48,424 nucleotides of DNA from Lactobacillus gallinarum DSM 10532 = JCM 2011 (GCF_001434975.1 NZ_AZEL01000003.1:1-48424); one strand, 5' to 3'; positions 7,473 to 16,882 are shown, counted from the first letter of the stretch. Numbers and translations: made by a program. Notes: generated by a model not told the origin, from the sequence alone.

Positions 7473-9746
7473 ATGTCTGAAAAATTTCACGGCTTAACTC
7501 AAGCCGAAGCAGAAAAACGACTTAAAGAAGATGGTCTAAACGAAGTTCCTGAACCTGAATACAACTTCTTTAAGGAATTTTTATCAAAATTATGGAATCT
7601 CTCTGCTTGGATTCTTGAAGGTGCATTAATCCTTGAATGTATCCTCGGCAAGTGGATTCAATCATTATTTGTTTTATTCATGCTTCTTTTTGCAGCTTTT
7701 AACGGTGCATCAAAGAAGAAGCAATCACGACGGGTATTAAATACCATCTCACACGAATTAACGCCTAAAGTTGCTGTAAAGCGTGATGGTAAGTGGATTA
7801 AAATTGACTCTAAGCAATTGGTTAAAGGCGATTTAATTTCACTTCAACGTGGGGATGTTTTAGCTGCTGACGTAAAAATAGTTAGTGGCAACATTGCCTG
7901 TGACGAAAGTTCAATTACTGGTGAATCTAAAGCTGTTAAAAAGAATATCGATGATACAGCTTATGCTGGTACCACTGTAGTTGAGGGCGACGGCTTAGCA
8001 ATCGTTACTGCAACTGGTAAGGATTCTAGAAGTGGTAAAACCATTAATTTGATTAACAACTCAGCTGCACCTGGTCACTTGCAACAACTTTTAACAAAGA
8101 TTATCTACTACCTTTGCTTACTCGATGGTGTACTTACCTTAGTTATCATCATTGCTTCATTCTTTAAGGGCGGCAATTTCGATACCTTTATTAATATGTT
8201 GCCATTCTTGGCTATGATGTTTATTGCTTCAATTCCTGTTGCCATGCCATCAACTTTTGCATTATCCAACTCATTTGAAGCAACTCGCTTAAGTAAGGAA
8301 GGCGTCTTAACTGCCGATTTAACCGGTATTCAAGATGCGGCTAACTTAAACTTACTTTTGCTTGATAAGACCGGTACAATCACTGAAAATAAAACAGCCG
8401 TTGCTAGCTGGAGCGATTTAAGTGATTTACCTGATCAAGACGTTTTAGTTTTAGCTGGTAGTGCAACCGACAAACGTAATGCAGGTATTATTGATATTGC
8501 TATTGATAAATACTTAAAAGAAAATGGCATCCCTGTCATGGACGTTGATCACTTCACCCCATTTACTTCTGACACCGGTTATTCTATGGCAGAAGTTGAT
8601 GGTCATAACGTTAAGTTAGGTTCATTTAAGCAACTTTCCTTAATCGATAAAAATGCTAATGAAGTGGTCGAAGGTATTAACTTTAAGGCTGGACGTTCAG
8701 TTGCTGTGTTGATCGATGATAAGCTTGCAGGAGTCTTTATCTTACAAGATAAGGTAAGAAAAGATTCCAAGGCTGCTTTGGCAGAACTTAAAAAGCGTGA
8801 CGTACGTCCAATTATGTTAACTGGTGATAACCAAAGAACGGCTGCAGCTGTCGCTGAACAAGTTGATTTAACTGGGAATGTTATCTCTATTCATGACTTC
8901 GATGAAAGCACTGATGTTGATGAATTAGCTGGTATCGCCGATGTTTTGCCTGAAGACAAACTTAAAATGGTTAAATTCTTCCAAGAAAAAGGCTACATCG
9001 TTGGTATGACTGGTGATGGTGTTAACGATTCTCCTGCTTTAAAGCAAGCTGAAGTTGGTATTGCTGTTTCTAACGCTGCCGATGTTGCTAAGCGTTCAAG
9101 TAAGATGGTACTTCTGGATGACGGCTTAAGTTCTATTGTTAAGATTCTTGATGCGGGTCACCGTGTATACCAAAGAATGACTACTTGGTCACTTACTAAA
9201 CTCGCTAGAACTGCCGAATTAACTATGCTTTTAACCTTTGGTTACCTCTTCTTCAACTATATTCCAATGGCATTAAACGCAATGGTTATTTATACAGTTA
9301 TGAATAATATGGTAACTATGATGATCGGTACTGATCGGACTCATATTACTTACAAGCCTGAAAACTGGAATATGGCAAGATTAGCTAAAATTGCATTTTC
9401 ACTTGCTTCAGGTTGGACAATTATCGGTTTCACATTTGTCAGCTACCTAAACTTACATGGCTGGAGTCATAATTCAATTTCTACCATGGTTTATGTTTAC
9501 TTAGTTCTTAGTGCAATGCTAATTGTATTGATTACTAGAACTCGTAAATACTTCTGGCAAGATTATCCATCTAAATTAGTTGGTATCGTCCAAATTGCTG
9601 ACGTCGCATTAACATTTATTTTAGCCTTGTGTGGCTTGGCAATGGCTCAAATTAGTTGGCAAAACTTATTAATTACGGTTGTAGTGGCATTGGTTGCTGC
9701 AGTCATTATTGATTTGATTTACCAACCTGTAATGAAAAATAGATAA
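7473..9746 (+). CDS. P-type ATPase of the P3A (proton-pump-like) group
   Basis: The protein has 757 residues with GGAGGG upstream of the ATG. Visible parts are an N-terminal cation-ATPase segment, an actuator domain with TGES (149-152), the IPVAMPST transmembrane motif, the phosphorylation site LDKTGTIT with Asp298, MLTGDN, the hinge GDGVND (514-519), and the C-terminal membrane helices. The sequence around AMPSTFALSNSFEATRLSKEG and the lack of long N- or C-terminal regulatory domains match plasma-membrane H+-ATPase-type pumps. In my manual alignment the M6 Asp that accepts the proton in plant and fungal enzymes is Asn here (about residue 612, in VMNNMVTMM), so the ion is uncertain. The gene ends in a shared terminator and is divergent from the LysR gene. 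Confidence 0.85.
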   Translation: MSEKFHGLTQAEAEKRLKEDGLNEVPEPEYNFFKEFLSKLWNLSAWILEGALILECILGKWIQSLFVLFMLLFAAFNGASKKKQSRRVLNTISHELTPKVAVKRDGKWIKIDSKQLVKGDLISLQRGDVLAADVKIVSGNIACDESSITGESKAVKKNIDDTAYAGTTVVEGDGLAIVTATGKDSRSGKTINLINNSAAPGHLQQLLTKIIYYLCLLDGVLTLVIIIASFFKGGNFDTFINMLPFLAMMFIASIPVAMPSTFALSNSFEATRLSKEGVLTADLTGIQDAANLNLLLLDKTGTITENKTAVASWSDLSDLPDQDVLVLAGSATDKRNAGIIDIAIDKYLKENGIPVMDVDHFTPFTSDTGYSMAEVDGHNVKLGSFKQLSLIDKNANEVVEGINFKAGRSVAVLIDDKLAGVFILQDKVRKDSKAALAELKKRDVRPIMLTGDNQRTAAAVAEQVDLTGNVISIHDFDESTDVDELAGIADVLPEDKLKMVKFFQEKGYIVGMTGDGVNDSPALKQAEVGIAVSNAADVAKRSSKMVLLDDGLSSIVKILDAGHRVYQRMTTWSLTKLARTAELTMLLTFGYLFFNYIPMALNAMVIYTVMNNMVTMMIGTDRTHITYKPENWNMARLAKIAFSLASGWTIIGFTFVSYLNLHGWSHNSISTMVYVYLVLSAMLIVLITRTRKYFWQDYPSKLVGIVQIADVALTFILALCGLAMAQISWQNLLITVVVALVAAVIIDLIYQPVMKNR

Positions 9747-9760
9747 TTATAAAATATAAA

Positions 9761-9803
9761 AAAAGCACTCTGATTACTACATTGTAGTTTCAGAGTGCTT
9801 TTT
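9761..9803. terminator. bidirectional intrinsic terminator
   Basis: A long hairpin (AAAAGCACTCTGA pairing with TCAGAGTGCTTTT, plus an inner ACTAC/GTAGT stem) lies between the convergent ATPase and SLAP genes. It has an A-run on the left and a T-run on the right, so it can end transcription in both directions. Confidence 0.88.
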
Positions 9804-9810
9804 ATTTTGA

Positions 9811-10311
9811 CTAATAATTAGAAACTGTAGTCAAGACGTTTAAAGCTTTAACATATTCGCCATCGGCAATTTTAATAAATGGCTTTTCATTAATTTCTTT
9901 ATGACCTAAGTAATTAACCTTAGCGCCACGCTTCAAAAACTTGCCTGGAATTTTTTCGCCCTTCTCATCATAAATAAAGGAAGGCTTCTTAATTCTATTA
10001 ACTACCTTTATAGTGGACTTCATATATGGCAAGAATGCTTCTTCTTTAACAAATCTATTCTTACGAATCTTTACATAAGTATCACCATTAATTATCTTTA
10101 TAGCACGTACTTTGTAAAGTTTTCCCTTTCTCAGATGTCCAACTTTAACACCATGCTTATTATAAACAGTAGCATTTCTAGTTAGATTTAATCTTTTACC
10201 TTGTCTAACTGGATTGGTAATCGCTGCGTCAACACTTTGTGTAGTTGCTACGCCCAATCCAATAACTGCCAACATTATACCTGCAGCAGAAATAATTTGC
10301 TTTCTCATCAT
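9811..10311 (-). CDS. secreted SLAP-domain (S-layer-type) surface protein
   Basis: The protein has 166 residues. Two adjacent ATG codons (10311 and 10308) follow a GGGGGTGG ribosome binding site; the second has better spacing. The N-terminus is a signal peptide with a hydrophobic core (GIMLAVIGLGVATT) and a likely cut after VDA. The mature part holds two imperfect copies of the SLAP module: the first at about residues 40-95 (TRNATVYNKHGVKVGHLRKGKLYKV...), the second at about 105-160 (KKPSFIYDEKGEKIPGKFLKRGAKVNYLG). This module anchors S-layer and associated proteins to the wall in the L. acidophilus group. With no other domain, it is probably a small wall-bound or S-layer-associated protein. 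Confidence 0.85.
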   Translation of the reverse strand: MMRKQIISAAGIMLAVIGLGVATTQSVDAAITNPVRQGKRLNLTRNATVYNKHGVKVGHLRKGKLYKVRAIKIINGDTYVKIRKNRFVKEEAFLPYMKSTIKVVNRIKKPSFIYDEKGEKIPGKFLKRGAKVNYLGHKEINEKPFIKIADGEYVKALNVLTTVSNY

Positions 10312-10420
10312 GATCCACCCCCGTAGTGTTTATACCATTCTTCACCTTTATTTTATCAAAAATAATTCAATTAGAAGCATTTTTTACTCAACTGTTTTAT
10401 AACTATTTCTTTAATTCTGC

Positions 10421-10426
10421 TAAAAT
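10421..10426 (+). promoter_or_regulatory. -10 element of the cls promoter
   Basis: TAAAAT preceded by TGC makes an extended -10 about 36 bp before the cls start codon. No good -35 box is visible at the right distance. Confidence 0.5.
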
Positions 10427-10461
10427 TATCTATAACACTACTTACAAGGGAGTAATTACTT

Positions 10462-11952
10462 ATGATTTTAACTTGGGATATAATTCGTAGAACTATTGAA
10501 GTACTATGGATTATTAACATTGCATTCGCTGTTTGGACAGTTTTTAGAAGTCGTCGCAGTGTTGTTGCAACTTGGGCATGGATGCTGGTATTAACTGTTT
10601 TGCCAGGTATTGGCTTTATTCTCTATCTCTTCTTTGGACGTCAGCTTTCACATGATGAAATTTTTGCTATTCAAGAAGAGCAGAAAAAGGTGCAAAGACA
10701 TTATTTAGCTGAACAGCGCAATATGCTTAAAGAACATGATCTTTTGCCTGAAAAAGAACGACTTCCACGGGTAAGAATGCTTTCAGAATTAAATCTTAAC
10801 AATGATGATGCAATTTTAACTTTTGACAATCAAGTTAAGGTTTTTACCTCTGGGCCAGAGCTTTTTGATCAAATGATCCTTGATATTAAAAATGCTAAAA
10901 AATCTATTAGTTTGGAATTTTATACTTTTTATTCTGATCAATTGGGCACGCGAGTTTTAAAGGCTCTAGAAGCGGCTGCAGCTAATGGTGCTAAAGTACG
11001 GGTAATTTATGATACTTCTGGATCACGTGGCACTAAGCCTGCTTTTTTTGACCATCTGCGTGAATTAGGTGGTGAGGTTCAACCATTCATTTCTACTTCC
11101 AAAAAGCACTGGTTTACTACACCTCGACTTAATTATCATTTGCATAGAAAATTGGTCATTATTGATCACCACATTGGTTATATTGGCGGATTTAATATTG
11201 GAGATCAATATGTTAATAAATCACCCAAATTTGGTCATTGGCGCGACACTCACTTGCGCGTAATTGGACAATCACCTGTTTTAATGGAAGTCCGTTTTGC
11301 AATGGATTGGAACACTTCAATCAGAAGAACTAATTTACCTAAATTTGAATTAAAAGAACTCAAATCATTTAGAGTTAACCGCAAGGACATTAATGATAGT
11401 AAGAATGTAGCAATGCAGATTGTTTCCTCAGGTCCCGACAACCAACACTATGGAATTAGGCGAGGCTACCAGGGAATCATTGCAGGAGCCAAAAAATATA
11501 TCTATATTCAAACGCCTTATTTAATTCCTGAAGAATCAATTCTTGAAGCTTTAATTATTGCTGCTAATAGTGGAATTGATGTGCGAATTATGATCCCATG
11601 TATGCCTGATCACCCATTTGTTTACCGAGCTACGGAATATTATGCTAAATACTTAGTAGCTCACAATGTTAAAGTTTATAAATATAATGATGGCTTTATT
11701 CATGCTAAAACGATGGTGAGTGGCTCTAATATTTCTTCAGTTGGTTCTGCCAATCAAGACTTCCGGAGTTATACATTAAACTTCGAAGTAAATTCATTCA
11801 ATTATAATCCTGCCCTAACTCAAGAATTAAAAGAAATTTTTGAAAAAGACTTAGATAAATGTACTCTTTTAACTAATGAATACTTCGCCAAACAGTCTTC
11901 ATGGTTAAAATTCAAACAATACTTTTCAAGATTATTATCACCTATTTTTTAA
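10462..11952 (+). CDS. cls: cardiolipin synthase (phospholipase D family)
   Basis: The protein has 496 residues. Two N-terminal membrane helices (about residues 10-28 and 35-57) and two phospholipase-D-type halves are visible. The enzyme condenses two phosphatidylglycerol molecules to cardiolipin at the membrane. The first catalytic motif is canonical (HRKLVIID near residue 229, followed by GGFNIGDQY). The second reads HAKTMVSG, so the Asp of HxKx4D is Gly here, while the following SVGSANQDFRS is normal. Length and architecture match bacterial Cls. It is transcribed alone, with an extended -10 upstream and a strong terminator after it, and has a GGGAG ribosome binding site. Confidence 0.92.
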   Translation: MILTWDIIRRTIEVLWIINIAFAVWTVFRSRRSVVATWAWMLVLTVLPGIGFILYLFFGRQLSHDEIFAIQEEQKKVQRHYLAEQRNMLKEHDLLPEKERLPRVRMLSELNLNNDDAILTFDNQVKVFTSGPELFDQMILDIKNAKKSISLEFYTFYSDQLGTRVLKALEAAAANGAKVRVIYDTSGSRGTKPAFFDHLRELGGEVQPFISTSKKHWFTTPRLNYHLHRKLVIIDHHIGYIGGFNIGDQYVNKSPKFGHWRDTHLRVIGQSPVLMEVRFAMDWNTSIRRTNLPKFELKELKSFRVNRKDINDSKNVAMQIVSSGPDNQHYGIRRGYQGIIAGAKKYIYIQTPYLIPEESILEALIIAANSGIDVRIMIPCMPDHPFVYRATEYYAKYLVAHNVKVYKYNDGFIHAKTMVSGSNISSVGSANQDFRSYTLNFEVNSFNYNPALTQELKEIFEKDLDKCTLLTNEYFAKQSSWLKFKQYFSRLLSPIF

Positions 11953-11961
11953 AACGAAAAA

Positions 11962-11997
11962 CCCTTTATCAGTATATCTGATAAGGGATTTTGTTTT
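11962..11997 (+). terminator. intrinsic terminator of cls
   Basis: CCCTTTATCAG pairs with CTGATAAGGG across a short loop and is followed by ATTTTGTTTT, 9 bp after the cls stop codon. Confidence 0.88.
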
Positions 11998-12019
11998 CTA
12001 AATAATGCAGTTTTATTTC

Positions 12020-12047
12020 TTTACTTATTTTTTATAAGCTGTATAAT
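12020..12047 (+). promoter_or_regulatory. promoter of the metA-like/cysK operon
   Basis: A TTTACT -35 box (12020-12025), a 16-bp spacer and a perfect TATAAT -10 box (12042-12047), with TG just before it, lie 35 bp ahead of the TTG start codon. No T-box or SAM riboswitch fits in the short leader. Confidence 0.7.
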
Positions 12048-12081
12048 GATATTAACTATTAAAAAGTAAGGAGGATAAAAC

Positions 12082-12873
12082 TTGGCTAATAGAGTAAAAC
12101 TAGGCGTTTTGAATTTAATGCATGATAAGTTAGATACTCAACAAAGATTTGCACATGTTTTACCAGACGCAGACCTGACTTTCTTTTACCCACGTATGCA
12201 TTATCAAAATCGTCCTGTTCCACCCGAAGTTGCTAAAATTTCTCAACCATTAGATCTTAATCATATCCAAGATTTCGATGGCTTTATTATTACTGGTGCT
12301 CCGTTAGATCACCTGGATTTTGAGCAAGTCACCTATATCGAGGAAGTCCGATGTTTGCTTCAGTTATTAGATAAATACAAATTACAGCAATTATATTTTT
12401 GCTGGGGCGCAATGGTAGCTTTAGATTACTTTTACGATATTCAAAAAAGAATTTTGGCGGAAAAAATCTTTGGTACTTTTCCTCACTTAATAATCGAACC
12501 AAATTCCTTATTAAATGGTCTTAGCCAAGGATTTATTGCTCCACATGCTCGTTACGCTGAAATGGACAAAGCACAGACTATGCAAGATCCACGCTTAACT
12601 ATTAATTCAGTAGACGACAACGACCATCTATTTATGGTATCTTCTTTAACAAAACCAGAGCAAAATTTCGTTTTCTCTCACATTGAATATGATCGTGAAG
12701 GTTTAAAGAAAGAATATGAAAGAGAAATTGCCGCACATCCAGAGCGACATTACAAAAGGCCTGAAAATTATTCATTATCTGCTCCACTTTTTCAGTGGAA
12801 AGATACTCAAAAAATATTCTTTGATAATTGGTTAACCCAGGTCAAAAAAAGCAAATTAGTGTTAGATAAATAA
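12082..12873 (+). CDS. MetA-family homoserine/serine O-acyltransferase
   Basis: The protein has 263 residues and starts at a TTG with AAGGAGG seven bases upstream. It aligns with homoserine O-succinyl/acetyltransferases (MetA), a glutamine-amidotransferase-like fold, but lacks their first about 35 residues. The catalytic Cys is at 107 (FCWGAMVAL), with His200 and Glu202 in SHIEYD. The acyl-CoA selectivity position, after TGAPL, is Asp76; it is Glu in known acetyl-CoA enzymes and Gly in succinyl-CoA enzymes, so acetyl-CoA is likelier. It lies 14 bp before cysK in one operon. Because CysK uses O-acetylserine, this enzyme may acetylate serine rather than homoserine. Family membership is firm; the substrate is inferred. 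Confidence 0.82.
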   Translation: MANRVKLGVLNLMHDKLDTQQRFAHVLPDADLTFFYPRMHYQNRPVPPEVAKISQPLDLNHIQDFDGFIITGAPLDHLDFEQVTYIEEVRCLLQLLDKYKLQQLYFCWGAMVALDYFYDIQKRILAEKIFGTFPHLIIEPNSLLNGLSQGFIAPHARYAEMDKAQTMQDPRLTINSVDDNDHLFMVSSLTKPEQNFVFSHIEYDREGLKKEYEREIAAHPERHYKRPENYSLSAPLFQWKDTQKIFFDNWLTQVKKSKLVLDK

Positions 12874-12887
12874 GAGAGGTATACATT

Positions 12888-13817
12888 ATGTCTACAATTT
12901 TTAATTCAGTTACAGAACTTATCGGAAACACCCCATTACTTAAGCTAAACCGTGTTGTCCCTGACGATGCGGCAGATGTTTACGTAAAGTTGGAATTTGA
13001 AAATCCAGCTGGTTCAATTAAAGATAGAATTGCTTTAGCCATGATTGAAAAAGCAGAACGAGATGGTATTTTAAAGCCAGGCGGTACAATCGTAGAACCA
13101 ACTTCAGGCAATACTGGTATTGGTTTGGCTATGGTTGCCGCAGCTAAAGGTTATCATATTATCATTGTGATGCCGGAAACTATGAGCGTTGAGCGTCGTA
13201 AATTGATGAAGGGCTACGGTGCTGAACTCATTTTGACACCAGGTGCAGACGGTATGAAGGGCTCAATTGCCAAGGCTGAAGAACTCGTTAAAGAAAAAGG
13301 TTACTTCATGCCAATGCAATTTAATAATGCTGAAAACCCTAATATTCATGAATTAACTACAGGACCGGAAATTATTGCTGCAATGAACGGAATTGGTAAA
13401 TCAATTGACGCATTTGTAGCTGGTGTTGGTACTGGTGGTACTTTATCAGGAATTGGACATGCTCTTAAACGTGAAAATTCAGCTACTAAGGTATTTGCAT
13501 TAGAACCAACTGAATCTCCATTATTAAAAGATGGTAAGACTGGGAAACATGGTATTCAAGGAATTGCCGCTGGTTTCATCCCTAAGAATTTAGATAAGAA
13601 TATTTACGACGATGTTGTCACTGTTTCTACTGATGAAGCAATGGCTACTGCTCGTGAAGTCGCTAAAAATGAAGGATTCTTACCTGGTATTTCAGCCGGT
13701 GCAAATATTCATGGTGCAATTGAAATTGCTAAAAAATTAGGTAAAGGACATACTGTCATTACCGTAGTTCCAGATGGCGGCGATCGTTACCTTTCAACTG
13801 CATTATTTAATGATTAA
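12888..13817 (+). CDS. cysK: cysteine synthase (O-acetylserine sulfhydrylase)
   Basis: The protein has 309 residues and is a PLP-dependent beta-family enzyme that makes cysteine from O-acetylserine and sulfide. It shows [11 protein letters not shown]-like N-terminal sequence ([13 protein letters not shown]), the PLP lysine in [11 protein letters not shown] (about residue 45), the [10 protein letters not shown] substrate loop, and [12 protein letters not shown], which binds the PLP phosphate. Near the end is [10 protein letters not shown]. It is the second gene of the operon with the MetA-like acyltransferase and is followed by a strong terminator. CysK and the cystathionine-beta-synthase-type enzyme are related, but length and motifs favour CysK. 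Confidence 0.93.
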   Translation: MSTIFNSVTELIGNTPLLKLNRVVPDDAADVYVKLEFENPAGSIKDRIALAMIEKAERDGILKPGGTIVEPTSGNTGIGLAMVAAAKGYHIIIVMPETMSVERRKLMKGYGAELILTPGADGMKGSIAKAEELVKEKGYFMPMQFNNAENPNIHELTTGPEIIAAMNGIGKSIDAFVAGVGTGGTLSGIGHALKRENSATKVFALEPTESPLLKDGKTGKHGIQGIAAGFIPKNLDKNIYDDVVTVSTDEAMATAREVAKNEGFLPGISAGANIHGAIEIAKKLGKGHTVITVVPDGGDRYLSTALFND

Positions 13818-13831
13818 ATCTTAATATTATG

Positions 13832-13870
13832 AAAAATACTCCTAAGGGAATTTCCCCTAGGAGTATTTTT
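13832..13870. terminator. bidirectional terminator between cysK and apt
   Basis: AAAAATACTCCTAAGGG pairs with CCCCTAGGAGTATTTTT around a short loop. The A-run and T-run flanks let it serve cysK (+) and apt (-). A second inverted repeat (TGCATCA, 13887-13908) has no T-run on either strand. Confidence 0.87.
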
Positions 13871-13916
13871 TAATTTCTGTTGATTTTGCATCAATAATTA
13901 ATGATGCATGATTATT

Positions 13917-14444
13917 TTATGCACCGTGATATTGAACAAGTGAGTAAATATCAACATCAGGCAACTTTTCTCTACCCTTTAAATCAGGTAATTCAATATA
14001 AAATGCGGCACCTACAAGCTTACCACCAAGATTTTCAATTAATTCCTTAGAAGCTCTTAAAGTACCTGCTGTGGCCATTAAATCGTCACAGATAACAACT
14101 CTTTGACCAGGCTTAATTGCATCCTTATGCATTTCAAGGCTATTTGAACCGTATTCCAAGTCATATGAAGCACGTTCAACTTCTCTTGGCAACTTGTGTG
14201 GCTTTCTTGCTGGGACAAAGCCTAAGCCTAACTCAGTTGCAACAGGACAGCCTACAATAAAGCCACGTGCTTCAGGACCTACGATCACATCTGCCTTTCT
14301 ACTCTTTGCATATTCTGCCAATTCATGAGTAGCAGCACGATATAAATCACCATCTTGCAAAATAGGTGTAATATCGCGAAAGACAATTCCCTTATTAGGA
14401 AAGTCCTTAACACTTGCAATATACTTACTAAAATCAATCGCCAT
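13917..14444 (-). CDS. apt: adenine phosphoribosyltransferase
   Basis: The protein has 175 residues from the ATG at 14444; GGAGG lies 11 bases upstream, while an ATG at 14462 overlaps that GGAGG and would add six unusual residues. It converts adenine and PRPP to AMP for purine salvage. Family motifs are [13 protein letters not shown] near the N-terminus, the [10 protein letters not shown] loop, and the PRPP-binding [14 protein letters not shown]. It is monocistronic, with a -10 box at 14502-14507 and an inverted repeat in its leader. It lies next to recJ, with which apt is often clustered in Firmicutes; here a promoter sits between them. Confidence 0.94.
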   Translation of the reverse strand: MAIDFSKYIASVKDFPNKGIVFRDITPILQDGDLYRAATHELAEYAKSRKADVIVGPEARGFIVGCPVATELGLGFVPARKPHKLPREVERASYDLEYGSNSLEMHKDAIKPGQRVVICDDLMATAGTLRASKELIENLGGKLVGAAFYIELPDLKGREKLPDVDIYSLVQYHGA

Positions 14445-14470
14445 AAGAAGAAAAACCTCCATAATTATCT

Positions 14471-14488
14471 GTGTTTGTATTCAAACAC
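14471..14488 (-). promoter_or_regulatory. inverted repeat in the apt leader
   Basis: GTGTTTG-N4-CAAACAC is a perfect 7-bp inverted repeat. It lies just downstream of a TAAAAT -10 box (14502-14507 on the minus strand) and upstream of the apt GGAGG. Position suits either an operator or an mRNA hairpin near the ribosome binding site. It does not look like the known PurR box. Confidence 0.5.
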
Positions 14489-14548
14489 TTTTGACTTGTA
14501 TATTTTACCAAAGATTTGTTATAAAAGCACTGAAATCTTGATATTTAT

Positions 14549-16822
14549 CTACTTTTTTACAAAATTATTAACATATGTAATCAATTTTTGAGTAGGCATC
14601 GTCCTCAGTTGATTAATAAACTTAATTTGAGATTCCGTCGCCATTAAATATTTAGAAGCAGTCAAGGGTTGCTTTTTTGGATTAGATTCACCGACCAATT
14701 TTTGATCATCCAATTTAACAAAGCCTAATTCAAAGAATACTCGTAAAATAAACAACACACTATCATAATCCAAGCCTAAATAAGGTGCTACAGTTCGATA
14801 GTCGTCAGGCTTCAATGCAGGATGGGCATATATATACTTTAATACCTTGCCAAAATAACTTTTTGCAGGAATATGCTCTACAGGTAATTGATCCAATAAA
14901 AAGCGTAAATAGATTTGTTGATAATCTTTTTCTAAAGCAGTATTCAATTCTACTTGATTGCGTGGTACATCAAGTAAAGCAACTGTTTCACCAGATTGAT
15001 CATAATCTTGGACCAAGCTAATCTTATCATCATCAATTTGAAGTCGATTTTTAACGATCGGAATATTCTTTTTATCAAACAGCAAATAGCGATCTGCAAA
15101 GCCCATGACAAATTTTTCCTGTCTTAAGTCGATCACTGACGTTGGAACTGCTAACTTTGGGGATGCGAATGCTATCCCTTCTATAATGCCTTGCAAAGAT
15201 ACCTGCTTACGATAGGTATTTAAAGACAAAGTAACGAAAATTTTAGCAATAAACGGCAATAGATTATTATTTAAATAGTCTTTATTAAAGCCCACAATTG
15301 CTAAACTACCGTCTTTTTTATTAGCCGTTAATTTAACGTGATTCTTATCTTTCCCTATTTTGAAAAAATTAGTAATAGTTGGATCCGAAATACTGAAAAT
15401 TGGTTGCTGATCTTCAGTGCCAAATGGTCCAACTTGATTAATCTGAGCTAAAGTTTGAGGCGATAAACCATGCATAGGCAATTCCATATCATACTCTTTA
15501 GTCTCTAATCCACCTTCAACGTGAAAATCAGCCTCAAACTTTTCTCGCAGAGCACTTACTTTATCTTCTTCCATGGATAAACCACAAGCAAAATCATGAC
15601 CACCAAATTTAGTCAGCAAACTCTCTTTTAAAGGATTAAGGGCATCAAAAAGATTGAAGCCAGTAAATGAACGACCTGAACCTTTAATCTCCCCTTCATC
15701 ATTTTTAGTTAAAACGATAGTTGGCTTATGTAATTTTTCCACTATTTTATTAGCGACCAGACCCAAAACGCCCTCATGAAAATCAGGATCATATAAGACC
15801 AAAGTATTTTGCTTCTGCCAACTATTTTCACGAATTAATTCCATACAGCGATCATAAACTTCAGTAGTTAGCTCTTTGCGCTTATTATTTAAATCTTCAA
15901 TCTGATCAGCAATTTTCTGAGCCTCAAGATCATCATCACTAAGCAAAAGTTGTACCGCTAAATTTGCATTAGCTAAGCGCCCCACTGCATTAAGCCGAGG
16001 AGCAATATTAAAGCCAACATCTGTTTCATTAATCGTTCCTAGCGTTAATCCAGCATTTTTGATCAGAGCTCTTAAACCAGGTCGCTCGGTTTGATTAAGC
16101 ACATCTAAACCGCGCTTCACAATAATGTGACCCTCACCCGTCACTTTAACCATATCACCAATGGTGCCAATCATTGCTAAATCTAGCAATTCTGGTACAG
16201 GATCCTGCATAAGTTCACGGCAAATTGTGTAAGCCACGCCTGCACCACAATAGTCATCGAAAGGATATTTTTGTCCGGGGTAATTACAATGAACTGTTGC
16301 ATAGGCATCGGGTTTAGATTCTTGAAAAGTATGGTGATCGGTAACAATCGTATCAACGCCATTATTTTTAGCATATTCAACTTCTTCAATTCCAGTTACG
16401 CCGTTGTCTACAGTAATGATTAACTTAGTACCATCAGCCACGATATCCTTATAGCGATCAAGATTTGGGCCATATCCATCTTTAAAACGGTCTGGTATAA
16501 AGTAATGAACATCTGCACCTAAAATACTCAGCGTCTCAGTCATAATTGTAGTGGCCGTGATACCATCAGCATCATAATCACCATAAATGGTAATCTTTTC
16601 GCCATTATCAATTGCTTGATTAATTCGATCGACCGCTTTATCCATATCATGCATCAAAGTTGGATCGGCTAAGTTTTCTTCGGTTGCGTTAAACCAAAAA
16701 TCTAATTTTTCATCTGTATTAATACCACGTAATGCAAAAAGCCGTGCTGAGATTGGGCTAAGTTGATATTTTTCTATTAAATCTGGCGCTAATTCTTCAG
16801 CTGTTCTTTGTTGCCACTTCAT
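14549..16822 (-). CDS. recJ: single-stranded-DNA-specific exonuclease RecJ
   Basis: The protein has about 757 residues. I chose the ATG at 16822 (MKWQQR), about 11 bases after AAGGTG; a TTG at 16831 would add three residues. RecJ degrades single-stranded DNA 5' to 3' in recombination and mismatch repair. The DHH-type phosphoesterase motifs are clear: YGDYDADGITA near residue 79, the DHH motif in VTDHHTF near 140, and the GAGVAYTI segment. Then comes the DHHA1 region with GGHDFACGLSM, an OB-fold-like segment and an extra C-terminal domain typical of Firmicutes RecJ. It ends close to apt and follows a terminator for srtA. Confidence 0.93.
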   Translation of the reverse strand: MKWQQRTAEELAPDLIEKYQLSPISARLFALRGINTDEKLDFWFNATEENLADPTLMHDMDKAVDRINQAIDNGEKITIYGDYDADGITATTIMTETLSILGADVHYFIPDRFKDGYGPNLDRYKDIVADGTKLIITVDNGVTGIEEVEYAKNNGVDTIVTDHHTFQESKPDAYATVHCNYPGQKYPFDDYCGAGVAYTICRELMQDPVPELLDLAMIGTIGDMVKVTGEGHIIVKRGLDVLNQTERPGLRALIKNAGLTLGTINETDVGFNIAPRLNAVGRLANANLAVQLLLSDDDLEAQKIADQIEDLNNKRKELTTEVYDRCMELIRENSWQKQNTLVLYDPDFHEGVLGLVANKIVEKLHKPTIVLTKNDEGEIKGSGRSFTGFNLFDALNPLKESLLTKFGGHDFACGLSMEEDKVSALREKFEADFHVEGGLETKEYDMELPMHGLSPQTLAQINQVGPFGTEDQQPIFSISDPTITNFFKIGKDKNHVKLTANKKDGSLAIVGFNKDYLNNNLLPFIAKIFVTLSLNTYRKQVSLQGIIEGIAFASPKLAVPTSVIDLRQEKFVMGFADRYLLFDKKNIPIVKNRLQIDDDKISLVQDYDQSGETVALLDVPRNQVELNTALEKDYQQIYLRFLLDQLPVEHIPAKSYFGKVLKYIYAHPALKPDDYRTVAPYLGLDYDSVLFILRVFFELGFVKLDDQKLVGESNPKKQPLTASKYLMATESQIKFINQLRTMPTQKLITYVNNFVKK

Positions 16823-16850
16823 TACTTTCAAAACACCTTACATTTCATAA

Positions 16851-16882
16851 AAATTAAAAGGCACTCATAATTGAGTGTCTTT
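16851..16882 (-). terminator. intrinsic terminator of lepA-srtA
   Basis: On the minus strand, AGACACTC and GAGTGCCT form a stem (one mismatch) around AATTAT, followed by TTTTAATTTTT. It lies about 60 bp after srtA and just before recJ. Confidence 0.75.

Noticed and set aside
13887-13908. Second terminator for apt
   Set aside because: The TGCATCA inverted repeat has no T-run on either strand; the larger hairpin at 13832-13870 is a better terminator.
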